Below are positions 31,891 through 32,372 of a stretch of DNA of 32,372 nucleotides, piece by piece. Below the pieces are notes generated by a model. It did no database searches, was not told where the DNA came from, and worked only from the letters and a program-made list of their open reading frames with translations. The position numbers and the translations under genes are program-made. Every line of letters begins with the position of its first letter. Position 1 is the stretch's first letter. This DNA is from Candidatus Krumholzibacteriota bacterium (GTDB taxonomy: Bacteria > Krumholzibacteriota > Krumholzibacteriia > Krumholzibacteriales > Krumholzibacteriaceae). The DNA is taken from positions 1 through 32,372 of the forward strand of contig JAFGPI010000106.1 in the NCBI GenBank assembly GCA_016926065.1, written 5' to 3'.

Positions 31891-32372
31891 ATGGTAATAA
31901 TCAAATCCGTTTCGTGCCGTAAAATTCTCAACTCCCACGTGAAATTCACCAACGAGTTCATTATCGAGCTGAAGGACGGCCGCCGGGGATCCGGCGGAGC
32001 ACCCCAGGGGGAAACCATCAGCCTTTACGAGGACCGCGGCGATTCGGCCGATTCCCGCAACATTATTCAAGCGGTGGAAAGGGATATGTGCAAGGGGATC
32101 TCCGTGGACCAGGAAGGTTTCGATGCCTACCTCCAGGAGAGGATCCCGATGTTCGGCAGGAATAACGCTTACGCCCTCTCCCTGGCCTTTTTCAGCGCCT
32201 CCGGGGGGAGGGAGGAAGGGGCCGGGACCGGCGGCGGGGAGACCGGTGCCGGGATTTTTCCCTCCATCTGCCTGAATATCCTGAACGGGGGAAACCACGC
32301 CTATACCAATCCGGTATTGAGCGATTTCCCGGAGTACCTGTTGGTCTCCCGGAGTCATGATCCGGAGAAGAT
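31891..32372 (+). CDS. Divergent enolase-like protein, N-terminal 160 residues (cut by window edge)
   Basis: Not in the ORF track because it runs off the end. GGTGGAG precedes ATG 31891. The N-terminal enolase domain is recognisable: CRKILNSHVKFTNEFIIELKDG aligns with the enolase start REILDSRGNPTVEVEVxLxDG, FGRNNAYALSLAFFSAS with LGANAILAVSLAVARA, and NILNGGNHA with NILNGGxHA. Catalytic parts differ: the loop GASTG is GETIS, so the Mg-binding Ser is changed to Thr, and QEF after the His motif is SDF. The His of GGNHA is kept. It is probably a paralogue with altered activity rather than the glycolytic enzyme. A Gly-rich insert (GREEGAGTGGGETGAG) precedes the barrel domain. Confidence 0.7.
   Translation, partial: MVIIKSVSCRKILNSHVKFTNEFIIELKDGRRGSGGAPQGETISLYEDRGDSADSRNIIQAVERDMCKGISVDQEGFDAYLQERIPMFGRNNAYALSLAFFSASGGREEGAGTGGGETGAGIFPSICLNILNGGNHAYTNPVLSDFPEYLLVSRSHDPEK

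Noticed and set aside
31705-32358. 217-codon minus-strand ORF
   Set aside because: Antisense to the enolase-like gene, which has a ribosome site and family motifs.

Overview
The window looks like part of the chromosome of an anaerobic or microaerophilic Gram-negative bacterium. The Gram-negative call rests on a TolC/CusBA tripartite pump, an outer-membrane beta-barrel cytochrome ending in Phe, and lipoprotein-free secreted M16/S9 peptidases. The anaerobe call rests on rubredoxin, flavodiiron protein, hybrid-cluster protein and several rubrerythrin-like proteins. The mix (M16 pair with the long charged insertion, GlgC, Cyc2-like porin-cytochrome, purine-rich Shine-Dalgarno sequences) would fit an uncultivated FCB-type phylum, but that is only an inference. 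No plasmid, phage, CRISPR, rRNA or tRNA signal was recognised.

Left block, 1-15508, all minus strand, 15 short-spaced genes. Read in transcription order: hcp, a dicluster ferredoxin-like protein, tusA-like, dsrE-like, a cysteine-desulfurase-like gene that lacks the PLP lysine, then a visibly lower-GC copper/silver-type efflux set (outer-membrane channel, two-YHS-domain protein, adaptor, RND pump), then a perR-like regulator, fprA, a rubredoxin-flavin reductase fusion, rubredoxin, a rubrerythrin-like gene and a ZIP-type transporter. The theme is defence against NO, hydroxylamine, oxygen and peroxide plus metal homeostasis and sulfur trafficking. The metal-efflux genes look inserted into an older redox-stress operon.

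Middle, 15509-21345. An AT-rich 1-kb divergent control region separates hcp from an Rrf2-type Fe-S regulator and also holds a remnant of a DUF255 gene. It is followed by a lone rubrerythrin-like gene, a small membrane protein and a frameshifted transglutaminase. Then comes a plus-strand unit: PerR/Fur-like regulator, ferritin, and two more rubrerythrin-like proteins, closed by a strong terminator. The window holds five ferritin-like proteins in total.

Right, 21346-32372. A secreted protein of unknown function has a promoter followed by a CIRCE-like inverted repeat. A two-gene cytochrome module (pentaheme protein plus a Cyc2-like monoheme porin) points to electron transfer across the outer membrane. 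An S9 hydrolase, glgC and an M16 peptidase pair follow; the catalytic M16 gene is cut by one in-frame TAA. The window ends inside a divergent enolase-like paralogue.

The most notable items are: (1) the PLP-lysine-less IscS-like protein in an operon with DsrE and TusA; (2) the Cyc2-like/pentaheme module beside iron-storage genes; (3) the CIRCE-like control of a secreted unknown; (4) repeated 30-36 bp micro-duplications at gene edges, one of which became a 12-residue repeat at the TusA N-terminus.
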